Shown piece after piece: positions 7,415 to 15,671 of a stretch of DNA of 62,604 bases. Both the position numbers and the translations under genes were made by a program. Origin of the DNA: an uncultured Gammaproteobacteria bacterium (lineage in GTDB: Bacteria; Pseudomonadota; Gammaproteobacteria; Enterobacterales; Psychrobiaceae); contig CAKZQF010000070.1 of assembly GCA_937139475.1 (NCBI GenBank), forward strand, positions 1-62,604, given 5' to 3'. The notes beneath the pieces are model-generated. The model was not told the DNA's origin. It made no database searches and saw only the letters and a list, made by a program, of their open reading frames with translations. The first letter of the stretch is position 1; each line of letters opens with the position of its first letter.

Positions 7415-9586
7415 TTACTCCGGCTTACTCTTAAAGGTAATTCTGTCCCAGTCTACAGCGGAATGCCCATTGGACTCAAGAGTTATTAGATTGTTTTTAA
7501 TCGAGTAAATCCATTCACTACGAGATGAAAAATTAAAAATACTACTTTGAGAATTTTCTTTGGCTTTTGCCAGTATCCAATGACTATAAGTGGGCGCTGG
7601 AACACTAGACTGAACGCCTGCCAACATTGCCAATGCTAAATTTAGTGTATTATTTGCTTCATTGTCATTAGGGGACTGGAAAAAAGGGAGCAAGCTTGCT
7701 GCGCCAATTTGTACTGGAAACTTAGTTAACGTGAGATGTTGGCATTGTGATGGCGCGCAGGTAATAACATCATTAATTACTGATTCGAAGAAGTTTTCCG
7801 TTGTTCCCACTTCATTTGACAGTGCGCAAATGATTGTCGAATCGTTTAGGGAAAATACTTTACCACTAAGCTTCTCTGACAGGCCCGTTAACCACTGTTG
7901 ATGTAATTGGTGCGCCTGTTCAGGATTAAAGTATTGGTTTAGGCTTGGTATTAGCGGTAAATTAATTGCCAATAGAAAGTCTTTCTCTCTATAGTGCAGA
8001 CTAAACGTAGACACCAAGGATTCGACTAAATTGAGTGAAGGCAAGCGCTGATTAGAGTTTGTAAGAGATCTCGTTACTTTCTTTGAGGTTCCTCTTATGT
8101 ATCGCCAGCTTACAATCAGTGTTAAAAGGAATACTATTACCATTATGGCCAGTGCCGTTGAAGTAAACGCCAGTTGTTTGCGTGAATCTTTTAATTGCTG
8201 ATTTAAATTAGCAACCCTAACCTCATTAGCAATGATGGTCTTTTGTAAGCTATCTGGTGCAGGACTGTCTGATTTAGCCTGCTTTTGTTGTGACTGTTGT
8301 TTTTCCAAATCACTTATTTGTTGATGTAACCCATCAGTTAATGCTTGGCTATGTTTATTAGCCAAGTCAAAGTTTTTTACCTGTGTATAAGCTAAGACTA
8401 GCAGCTCGCGAATATCATTTTTCAGCTTAATTTCTTTACGTTCAACAGCCGTTTGGAGTGCCTGCTCCAAATAGTTTATCGCTTGATCGTAGTTAGTTAA
8501 CTCAATTTGATTTTTACCAAGGTTGAAATTGCTATGCATCAAATTGTAGGGATGATCGACAGCACGAAACATCTCGTTAGCGCGGCTAAGGTATTCTTGC
8601 GCTTTGATAAAGTCTTTTTGTTTAAGGTAAATTGAACCAATATTATGTGTCGCTAACGCGACGAATAATGACTTCTGCTCTTTGGCATTATTGAGGGCGT
8701 TCAAAAATTGCACGATAGCCATGTTGTCGTTGCCAGACTCATCATAGGCAATCGCTAAATTATTATGCGCCCAGGCTAGCTGGATCTGATTTTGCGATAC
8801 CTTAATCGACTTTATTGCGTCTTCCCCATACTTAATCGCTAATTCATAATTTTGAGCTTTACGATAAAACCGGGACACTTGAATCAGCACTTTGGGTAAA
8901 TAGATACTGTTATTGTTATGGGCTAATTTATAAGTTTCCATTAACAGTTCTTCGGCTTGTCCTATTTGTTGACTAGCTAAATAATATTTTGAAAAATCTA
9001 ATCTTGCATCGATTTCAATCTTTTCTGCGCCAGCAGTTTGAGCGGTTGAAATTGCTTTGATGATATAACGCTTCGCCTGTTCAGGCTTTTTTAAAAACAT
9101 TAATAACGAACCAAGCTTTTGATAAGCCTTGGCATGCAATAAAGCCAACGGGGGGGGGGCATTATTGGGGGCAATGCTTAAGACTTGCTCGAATTGGGTG
9201 ACGGCGCTGGGATATTGTCGTAAACCAACACTAGATACAATCGCACGGATATAATAAGCATTTGCGAGCTCAAATGGTGCGTCGGATAGTTGTAATAGCT
9301 CAATCCCTTGGTTGGAGTAATCTAATGCCGCGCGGTATTCTTTGCCATTAAATGATTGGTTTGCGAGTAACAAAAAGACAGAAGCTAATGAAGAACCTGT
9401 TTGGCTTTTTAGTTTGGTTCTTAGTGCTGCCGTCTTTTTCTGGGGGTCAGTAGGCAGCGTCGTTTCGATGATGGAGAGTGAAGGTGCAAAAATCAACTGT
9501 TCTGCTTTCGCATTAGGCAGCAAAACACCAGCTAGCAATACAAATAGGATGCTAGCGAAATACCTTTTAGAATTAGTTCGGGCCAT
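7415..9586 (-). CDS. TPR membrane protein with a degenerate GGDEF-like C-terminus
   Basis: The ATG at 9586 (MARTNSKRYFASILFVLLAG) gives a signal peptide ending near AKA and a 723-residue product; a TTG eight codons upstream is less likely. Residues about 60-430 hold repeated tetratricopeptide units (for example AWAHNNLAIAYDESGNDNMAI and HNIGSIYLKQKDFIKAQEYL), predicted periplasmic. A coiled coil and one transmembrane helix (LAFTSTALAIMVIVFLLTLI) follow. The cytosolic part has the length and predicted pattern of a GGDEF fold but no GG(D/E)EF motif. This layout, directly upstream of the diguanylate cyclase, suggests a sensor. A run of ten C's lies in the coding strand at 9150-9159. Confidence 0.75.
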   Translation of the reverse strand: MARTNSKRYFASILFVLLAGVLLPNAKAEQLIFAPSLSIIETTLPTDPQKKTAALRTKLKSQTGSSLASVFLLLANQSFNGKEYRAALDYSNQGIELLQLSDAPFELANAYYIRAIVSSVGLRQYPSAVTQFEQVLSIAPNNAPPPLALLHAKAYQKLGSLLMFLKKPEQAKRYIIKAISTAQTAGAEKIEIDARLDFSKYYLASQQIGQAEELLMETYKLAHNNNSIYLPKVLIQVSRFYRKAQNYELAIKYGEDAIKSIKVSQNQIQLAWAHNNLAIAYDESGNDNMAIVQFLNALNNAKEQKSLFVALATHNIGSIYLKQKDFIKAQEYLSRANEMFRAVDHPYNLMHSNFNLGKNQIELTNYDQAINYLEQALQTAVERKEIKLKNDIRELLVLAYTQVKNFDLANKHSQALTDGLHQQISDLEKQQSQQKQAKSDSPAPDSLQKTIIANEVRVANLNQQLKDSRKQLAFTSTALAIMVIVFLLTLIVSWRYIRGTSKKVTRSLTNSNQRLPSLNLVESLVSTFSLHYREKDFLLAINLPLIPSLNQYFNPEQAHQLHQQWLTGLSEKLSGKVFSLNDSTIICALSNEVGTTENFFESVINDVITCAPSQCQHLTLTKFPVQIGAASLLPFFQSPNDNEANNTLNLALAMLAGVQSSVPAPTYSHWILAKAKENSQSSIFNFSSRSEWIYSIKNNLITLESNGHSAVDWDRITFKSKPE
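9150..9159. repeat. C10/G10 homopolymer inside the TPR gene
   Basis: Ten consecutive G's on the plus strand (C's in the gene's sense) encode the A-P-P-P stretch of NNAPPPLALLH. Gain or loss of one base would shift the frame early in the protein. Runs of this length are known to slip in phase-variable genes. A sequencing-length error is also possible, although the frame is intact as given. Confidence 0.9.
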
Positions 9587-9678
9587 TAAAATTATAATTT
9601 GTAAAACCAAGGATACTATTATTAGTATACAATAGCGCTCGCTTTTACATCTCCAACATAAAATAAGAAAATAATAAA

Positions 9679-11460
9679 ATGAAAAAACTCATCGGTTTAT
9701 CAGCTCTATTATTGAGCAGTCACAGTGCGTTAGCGACTGTAAAGTATCATATCGATTTATCAACTCCAGAACATCATACGGCAACAATTTCGATGACATT
9801 ACCTGGCGGTACTAGCGAAGCTAATGTCATGATGCCTGCTTGGCGTACCGGTAAATATAAAATACTAGATTTGGCCAATGGTGTAAGAGAATTTTCTGCA
9901 ACCAATGCTACGGGGAAATCGCTGGAATGGCAACATGGAGATAAGGCAACCTGGACGATTAGTAATCCATCAAAACAGCCAATTACTGTAAGTTACACCG
10001 TGTATGCTAACCAACTCGGAGTGCGGACAAGGCATATTGATGATAGCCATGCTTATTTAGATGCGACTGGCTTGTTTATGTATGACCCTAAGCGCAGAGA
10101 CGAAGATATCTCAGTTGAATTAACCGTGCCAAAGCATTGGAACAGTTATGCGGGAATGGAGCGTAAAGGCGCTCACCATTTTGTTGCTGATAACTATGAT
10201 GTGTTAGTTGACTCACCGATTGAAACTGGTATTAGTGAAGTTTTTGACTTTAAAGAAGATGGTAAGGACTATCAATTGGTTATTTGGGGGGAGGGTAACT
10301 ACAACGCTCCACAGATGGCTAAAGACCTACAACAGATGGTTGGCGCAAGTCAGAATATTTGGCAGGGCTACCCGTTCGATAAATATGTTTTTATGGTTCA
10401 TGCAACGACAGACGCTCGCGGCGCAACTGAGCACCTAAATTCAACTATTATTCAACGTAAGCGATTTACCTTTGCTCCGCGTAAAGAATACTTAAGCTTC
10501 CTAAAAACAGCTGCGCATGAATTTGTACATACTTGGAATGTAAAAGCTTACCGTCCAGAAGGTGTTGCTAAGTATGACTATCAGAAAGAAAACTATACGG
10601 ACTTGTTGTGGATATCTGAAGGTTCAACCAGCTATTTCCAAAGTCAGTTGCTATTACAATCTGGCCTAATAACGCAAAAAGAGTTTTTTGAAGATCTGGC
10701 CAAGCGTATCGATGCCCATATTAAAAAGCCCGGTAAAAAAGTGCAGTCAGTGGCACAGTCGAGTCATGAAAGCTGGATTGCCATGCCAGGTGATTTTGCG
10801 AACAACAATAGTGTAAATATCTACTCCGAAGGTTTTATGGCGTCTTTGGCACTTGATTTCCAAATGCTATCTGACTCCGAGCTTAAAGCTGGTTATAGTG
10901 AACTGCACCGTGAATTATTTAATCAGCACCGCCTGCCAAAGCCATTTAACTCAGTGGATGTACAAAACCTTGCTCAATCACTGACAGGCAAAAGCTATAG
11001 CCAATGGTGGCTAAACAATATTGAATCGCCATTGGCGATTGATTTTAATAACCTTTTGAATAAAGCTGGTTTGGAGTTTACCTACCCCAAGAAAGCCAAA
11101 GATATTGCAATGACTGGTTTTAACAGTACGAGCAAAGATGGCTTAGTCACGCTAACGCGTGTATTAAAAGACTCACCTGCATGGCTGTCTGGTTTAAACG
11201 TTGCTGATCAAATTGTTGCGATTAATGGCCTGAAAGTGACGCCGGCAAGCCTTAAAGTTCGCTTAGCACAATACAAAGCAAACGAATCAATTACTTTAAG
11301 TGTGTTTAGACGTGACCGCCTTGTTGAGAAGACGTTAGTGCTTAGTCAGCAGAAAGATAAAAAGCCTTTGATTCAGGCTATTAAGAAGCCAACTCGCGCA
11401 CAGAAAGCGTTCTTCAAAGCTTGGTTAGGTGTTGATTTTCCAAAAGCGAAGAAAAAATAG
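9679..11460 (+). CDS. M61-family metallopeptidase with PDZ domain
   Basis: The protein resembles glycyl aminopeptidases of MEROPS family M61. It has 593 residues, starting with a signal peptide (MKKLIGLSALLLSSHSALA), so a periplasmic or exported location is inferred. An N-terminal beta-rich domain is followed by the zinc motif HEFVH at residues 280-284 and a downstream glutamate in SEGSTSYF (about residue 314), the expected third ligand. A PDZ domain occupies about residues 478-555 (LKDSPAWLSGLNVADQIVAI). The gene diverges from the TPR gene and ends at a bidirectional terminator shared with rdgC. Substrates are unknown. Confidence 0.9.
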   Translation: MKKLIGLSALLLSSHSALATVKYHIDLSTPEHHTATISMTLPGGTSEANVMMPAWRTGKYKILDLANGVREFSATNATGKSLEWQHGDKATWTISNPSKQPITVSYTVYANQLGVRTRHIDDSHAYLDATGLFMYDPKRRDEDISVELTVPKHWNSYAGMERKGAHHFVADNYDVLVDSPIETGISEVFDFKEDGKDYQLVIWGEGNYNAPQMAKDLQQMVGASQNIWQGYPFDKYVFMVHATTDARGATEHLNSTIIQRKRFTFAPRKEYLSFLKTAAHEFVHTWNVKAYRPEGVAKYDYQKENYTDLLWISEGSTSYFQSQLLLQSGLITQKEFFEDLAKRIDAHIKKPGKKVQSVAQSSHESWIAMPGDFANNNSVNIYSEGFMASLALDFQMLSDSELKAGYSELHRELFNQHRLPKPFNSVDVQNLAQSLTGKSYSQWWLNNIESPLAIDFNNLLNKAGLEFTYPKKAKDIAMTGFNSTSKDGLVTLTRVLKDSPAWLSGLNVADQIVAINGLKVTPASLKVRLAQYKANESITLSVFRRDRLVEKTLVLSQQKDKKPLIQAIKKPTRAQKAFFKAWLGVDFPKAKKK

Positions 11461-11496
11461 CGTAAGGTTAATTTAGACATTCACTTATTTGTCGCA

Positions 11497-11540
11497 TAAA
11501 AAAAGCAGCCAACAGTAAAAAATACTATTGGCTGCTTTGT
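11497..11540. terminator. Bidirectional intrinsic terminator between the M61 gene and rdgC
   Basis: An inverted repeat pairs AGCAGCCAA and AGTA with TACT and TTGGCTGCT (11504-11536, one mismatch, loop of A's). It is flanked by A's on the left and T's on the right, so it can serve both convergent genes. Confidence 0.85.
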
Positions 11541-11552
11541 TCGTTTTAGAGG

Positions 11553-12464
11553 CTATAGGTTAGCTTCTTCGCCACCCAATAAGTCAACAAGGGCCGGAAT
11601 AAACTGCTCGAATTCCCCAGTCATAATGGCAAAGTCGGCATCAAAGCAAGCTGCTTTGTCTGCTTTATCCTGATCTTCTTGCTGCTCTGTTACAACATCG
11701 GTAAATTTAACCCGTTTAATTGTCATGTCTTCATTTAACACAAACGTCATTGAATCGCCGTATTGTAACGCTGCCTTAGTAACAAACATGCCATTTTCAA
11801 TGTGCGCTTGAATTTCTGTCGATAAAAGGTCTTGATTCTTACAACGTAACACCGCCCCGTTTTCTAACGGACTTTTTAATTCAGCTTCTTCAAGTAAGGT
11901 AAATGGCGCGGTACTTTCTTCACCAGTCAGCCATTGCGTCATTGTTTGATCAACAGGGGTTTTGCTTTGCACCGGAAGTACAGCGAGTGAGCCGATTGAT
12001 TTGCGCAATAACGCGAGTAAGTCTTCCGCTTTATTGTGGCTAGATGCATCAACAATGATCAACCCTTGCTTTGGGGCAATATAAGCGAAGGTAGAACCTA
12101 AACGAGAAAAAGCGCGTGGTAATAGTGTGTGAATGATTTCTTCTTTAAGGGCATCTTTTTCTTTCTTTTTGACTGGGCGAGCTGTCTCTTGCTCAATCAT
12201 TTCAACCTTTTCATCAAGTGCTTCTTTGATAACTGATGCTGGTAACATTTTATCTTCTTTGCGCGCGCACAATAAAATATTGCCATCGGTTACATGGATT
12301 AAAGAGCTCCCATGTTTCCCCATTGGTTTGCTCCAGCCATACTTACTTTGTTCTTGGCTGTTACATGGGCGAAAGGCAAATTCTTCAAGCCGTGTTTCGA
12401 GCTGGTCGCTGCTAAGCTCAATGGGAGTCGATAAACGATAAACGATAAGGTTCTTAAACCACAT
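11553..12464 (-). CDS. rdgC: Recombination-associated protein RdgC
   Basis: RdgC is a ring-forming, non-specific DNA-binding protein that limits RecA activity and is associated with the nucleoid. I chose the ATG at 12464 (MWFKNLIVYRL), 10 codons inside the longer frame, because it follows an AAGAAGTG ribosome site and gives 303 residues, the same as E. coli RdgC as I recall it. Family landmarks include FRPCNSQEQSKYGWSKPMG, ILLCARKEDKMLPASVI and the acidic C-terminus. It is a single gene: the kinase gene upstream is 142 bp away and the terminator lies downstream. Confidence 0.94.
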   Translation of the reverse strand: MWFKNLIVYRLSTPIELSSDQLETRLEEFAFRPCNSQEQSKYGWSKPMGKHGSSLIHVTDGNILLCARKEDKMLPASVIKEALDEKVEMIEQETARPVKKKEKDALKEEIIHTLLPRAFSRLGSTFAYIAPKQGLIIVDASSHNKAEDLLALLRKSIGSLAVLPVQSKTPVDQTMTQWLTGEESTAPFTLLEEAELKSPLENGAVLRCKNQDLLSTEIQAHIENGMFVTKAALQYGDSMTFVLNEDMTIKRVKFTDVVTEQQEDQDKADKAACFDADFAIMTGEFEQFIPALVDLLGGEEANL

Positions 12465-12606
12465 AATATTCACTTCTTTGTAAGAAAAGGCCAAGCTAAT
12501 TATTCAACAATAGTCGAGGCGAAGATTGATAATGACAAAGAGTGTATGCAAAAGGACAGCAATTGGCAATCGCTGTCATGCTCTGGTGAAGTTGATTTGG
12601 TGGAGG

Positions 12607-14277
12607 TTAGCGTTTTGGGATCGGAAACTCTATCGTGTATTTTAGTCCCTGCCCAATCTTGCTATCGGCGGTTACTTTGCCGTTAAATCCCTGGGTAATG
12701 ATGTTATACAAAATGTGTGTCCCTAAACCACTACCACCTTGACCTCGCTTAGTGGTATAGAATGGCTCAAATAAATGTTCAAGGTTGTCGGGGGAGAGAC
12801 CAACACCGTCATCGGTATAAACCAAATAGACCATTTCCTGGTCATGTGAAAAGTCGAACGATATTATGCCGTTATCTTTGTTAGGAAATGCATGAATAAG
12901 CGAATTTAAGATAAGGTTGGTATAAATTTGTGAGATGGCACCTGCTTGACAATAAATCACTAGCTTTTCATCGCCAGTAATGACCACCCGATGTGACCCT
13001 CGTTTAAACTTAGGCTGTAGCGAAACTAACACTTCTCTTAAATAGTAAACCAGATCCACATCGCGGCTTGCTTCGCTCGTTTGGTCAACTGAAATATCTT
13101 TAAAGCTCTGAATGAGTTGTGATGCTTTATCCAGATTGGTGAGTAATAAGGCACTACAGTTGTTGGCATTATCAATAAACTTGCTCATATCGGCTTGCGT
13201 TAACGCTTTGTCTCTGATTTTATTTTCCAGTGTCTTCAAGCATTCTCGTAAGTAACTGGCGGCGGTAACCCCAATACCAACAGGTGTATTTATTTCATGT
13301 GATATTCCTGCAACTAACCCTCCTAAAGAAGCCATTTTTTCTGATTCTACCAGCTGAGACTGAGTCTTTTTAAGTTGCTCCAAAGACTTTATGAGCTCCT
13401 TTTCATTATGCTCTAAAGCACTTTTTTGTGTGGCGAGCTTTTCAACGGTATCGCTTAGAATGGCCGTTTTGTTTGAGACCTGTACTTCTAAAAAAGTGTT
13501 TTGTTGGTCTAATAGCGTATTGGCTTCAATTAACTGGCGTTGAGTCTTCTCAAGGTGCTGCTTGTATTCATCCAGTTTTTCCAACATTGAGTTAAACGAT
13601 CGGGTGAATAGACTCAGCTCATCCTTGTGTAATGTCGGTGCATTAATTTGTGCCTTAGTTAAGTTATCAAGATCTATTTCAGTAATGTTATCGCTCAACT
13701 CTTTTAGCGGAGTCGTTAATAGCACATGAAATAGGTATTTGATTAAGTAGGAAATCAAAATGATACTAAGAAAGGCACTCACCATGGAGAATAACACTTG
13801 AACGCGCATCGCATTAAAAACGATTGAACTATCTGAGAGAATAGCGATGTAACCGATATTGTTGGGGCCTGTAGGGCTGCTACCAGAGGAAAAAGAAAAA
13901 TTTAGCTGGGCGAGGTAGCCAAAATAGTGTTGATATTGAATATGGCCTAGGGAATCGCTAAGCAGGGGCATTTCATCCAAGCCTTCGCTTTGATAGATAA
14001 TTTGTTCGTTTTCATCATAAATAAAAACTGCCTTTACAAAACTCATCTCGGTTAAGCCACGACCAATAGCGATAATTTGTTCGCTATCTATTTCCCAGAT
14101 TGCCTGACTAAGACTGACACTGATTGTTCTTTCTAATTGTTGAATCTCTTCTGATATTTCTGTTTTAACCATCAGGTGAGTTGAAAAAAGATGAATGTTC
14201 ATGATGACAATAGTCAGCAAGACATAAGAGGTCAATACGGTACGCAGAAGCCTTTTCGAGATGCTTTCAGTTGCCAT
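12607..14277 (-). CDS. Orphan membrane sensor histidine kinase
   Basis: This 556-residue protein has transmembrane segments at about residues 12-32 and 160-182, with a periplasmic sensor region between them. A HAMP linker and a long coiled coil (about 235-310) lead to a histidine-kinase domain. The phosphoacceptor is H327 in LVAGISHEINTPVG. The ATPase part shows NLILNSLIHAF (N box), DDGVGLSP and GSGLGTHI (G boxes). The SHEINTPVG variant is common in hybrid-like kinases of marine gammaproteobacteria. No response regulator lies next to it, so its partner and signal are unknown. It is separate from rdgC by 142 bp and diverges from sbcD. Confidence 0.9.
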   Translation of the reverse strand: MATESISKRLLRTVLTSYVLLTIVIMNIHLFSTHLMVKTEISEEIQQLERTISVSLSQAIWEIDSEQIIAIGRGLTEMSFVKAVFIYDENEQIIYQSEGLDEMPLLSDSLGHIQYQHYFGYLAQLNFSFSSGSSPTGPNNIGYIAILSDSSIVFNAMRVQVLFSMVSAFLSIILISYLIKYLFHVLLTTPLKELSDNITEIDLDNLTKAQINAPTLHKDELSLFTRSFNSMLEKLDEYKQHLEKTQRQLIEANTLLDQQNTFLEVQVSNKTAILSDTVEKLATQKSALEHNEKELIKSLEQLKKTQSQLVESEKMASLGGLVAGISHEINTPVGIGVTAASYLRECLKTLENKIRDKALTQADMSKFIDNANNCSALLLTNLDKASQLIQSFKDISVDQTSEASRDVDLVYYLREVLVSLQPKFKRGSHRVVITGDEKLVIYCQAGAISQIYTNLILNSLIHAFPNKDNGIISFDFSHDQEMVYLVYTDDGVGLSPDNLEHLFEPFYTTKRGQGGSGLGTHILYNIITQGFNGKVTADSKIGQGLKYTIEFPIPKR

Positions 14278-14393
14278 TCGAAGACATCCTTTTGTTTAGA
14301 AAAAACAAAGTGATTAGTTTTTTTTTCAGTGTCTGTTAAAAGTAGTTTAAAGGCTTTAAAATAGCAACGTTGTAATGGTTATTAAGGGCCAGC

Positions 14394-15632
14394 ATGCGAA
14401 TACTCCACACCTCCGATTGGCATTTAGGGCACCAGTTGCTAGGCATATCAAGAGAATATGAACAGCAATGTTTTCTCAACTGGTTATTTGAACAATTGCA
14501 GTCACAAAAAATTGATAGCCTGATTGTTGCCGGGGATATTTTTGATAGCGCAAATCCTCCCGCATGGGCATGGCGTCTTTTGTATCAGTTTTTAGCTAAA
14601 GTAAAGCAGCAGCTTCCGGCGCTCGATTTACTGTTGGTTGCCGGCAACCATGACTCGCCAAGCAAACTCGATGCGCCAGACCATTTACTCAAAGCATTTG
14701 ATATTCACCTGATAGGCTCTTTGCCGCGCTTAAGTGATAACTCTCTTGATTTTGACAAGCTAATCATCGAGCTTACTAATGGTGAAGGAGAGGTTGCTGC
14801 ACGTGTGGCTGCTGTACCATTTCTTCGTCCGGGAGATTTAGACCTTTCAAGCATTGAAGACGATGTTGAAGATAAGTTGGTTGCTGGCGTGCAGCGTATA
14901 TATAGCCAGTTAGGTGAGCGCATTGAACAACTAAATAACTCGCAGCAAGCGAGCATAGCAACAGCACATGCCTATCTTGTCTCGAGTCAAATTAGTGAAA
15001 TGTCAGAAAGGCGTATCTTAGGCGGTAACCAGCATGCTCTACCTGTAGAGCAGTTTGCTTGTCAGTTTGATTATACGGCGCTCGGTCACCTCCACAAACC
15101 ACAACAATTGGCAGGACAGCCAGTTCACTATAGTGGTTCCCCAATCCCGATGTCTCTGTCAGAGAAAAACTATAAGCATCAGGTGAAGGTGATGGAATTT
15201 GAATCGGGGAAGCTAAACAGCGTGCAAAGCGTGATTATTCCGCGCCAGGTTGAGCTACTCAAAATCCCCGCGCAGCCGGAACCGCTGGAGCAGGTGTTGC
15301 AACAGTTAAAGCAATTATCGTTACCCTCAGTAGAGCGACATCAGCAACCCCTGTTGGAAGTTAGCGTTTTATTGGAAAAACCACAATCGATGCTACGTCA
15401 GCAGATTGTAAAAGCGCTTGAAGGACAATCCGTTCGCTTGGTGAAAATTACCAGCCATTATCTAGAGCGCGAAGATAAGGCACCGATTAAGTTCAATGAA
15501 AACCTTGATCAGATTCAACCTGAGCAGGTGTTCAAACTGAAATATCAACAGCAGTTTAATTGTGATGCACCTGAGCGCTATGTGACAGCATTTAATGACC
15601 TGCTTGTTAAAAGCTATGCTGATGAACAATAA
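14394..15632 (+). CDS. sbcD: Exonuclease SbcCD subunit D
   Basis: SbcD is the nuclease subunit of the Mre11/Rad50-type SbcCD complex, which cleaves DNA hairpins and ends bound by proteins. The 412 residues begin MRILHTSDWHLGHQLLG, with the metallophosphoesterase ligands D and H of SDWHLGH, followed by GDIFD and GNHDSP, and a later GHLHKPQ. The start ATG begins directly with the conserved first strand. sbcC follows after 39 bp, and co-transcription is expected. Confidence 0.95.
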   Translation: MRILHTSDWHLGHQLLGISREYEQQCFLNWLFEQLQSQKIDSLIVAGDIFDSANPPAWAWRLLYQFLAKVKQQLPALDLLLVAGNHDSPSKLDAPDHLLKAFDIHLIGSLPRLSDNSLDFDKLIIELTNGEGEVAARVAAVPFLRPGDLDLSSIEDDVEDKLVAGVQRIYSQLGERIEQLNNSQQASIATAHAYLVSSQISEMSERRILGGNQHALPVEQFACQFDYTALGHLHKPQQLAGQPVHYSGSPIPMSLSEKNYKHQVKVMEFESGKLNSVQSVIIPRQVELLKIPAQPEPLEQVLQQLKQLSLPSVERHQQPLLEVSVLLEKPQSMLRQQIVKALEGQSVRLVKITSHYLEREDKAPIKFNENLDQIQPEQVFKLKYQQQFNCDAPERYVTAFNDLLVKSYADEQ

Positions 15633-15671
15633 ACCAAACTATCTGGCTAATACCTTGGAGCCGAAACATCA

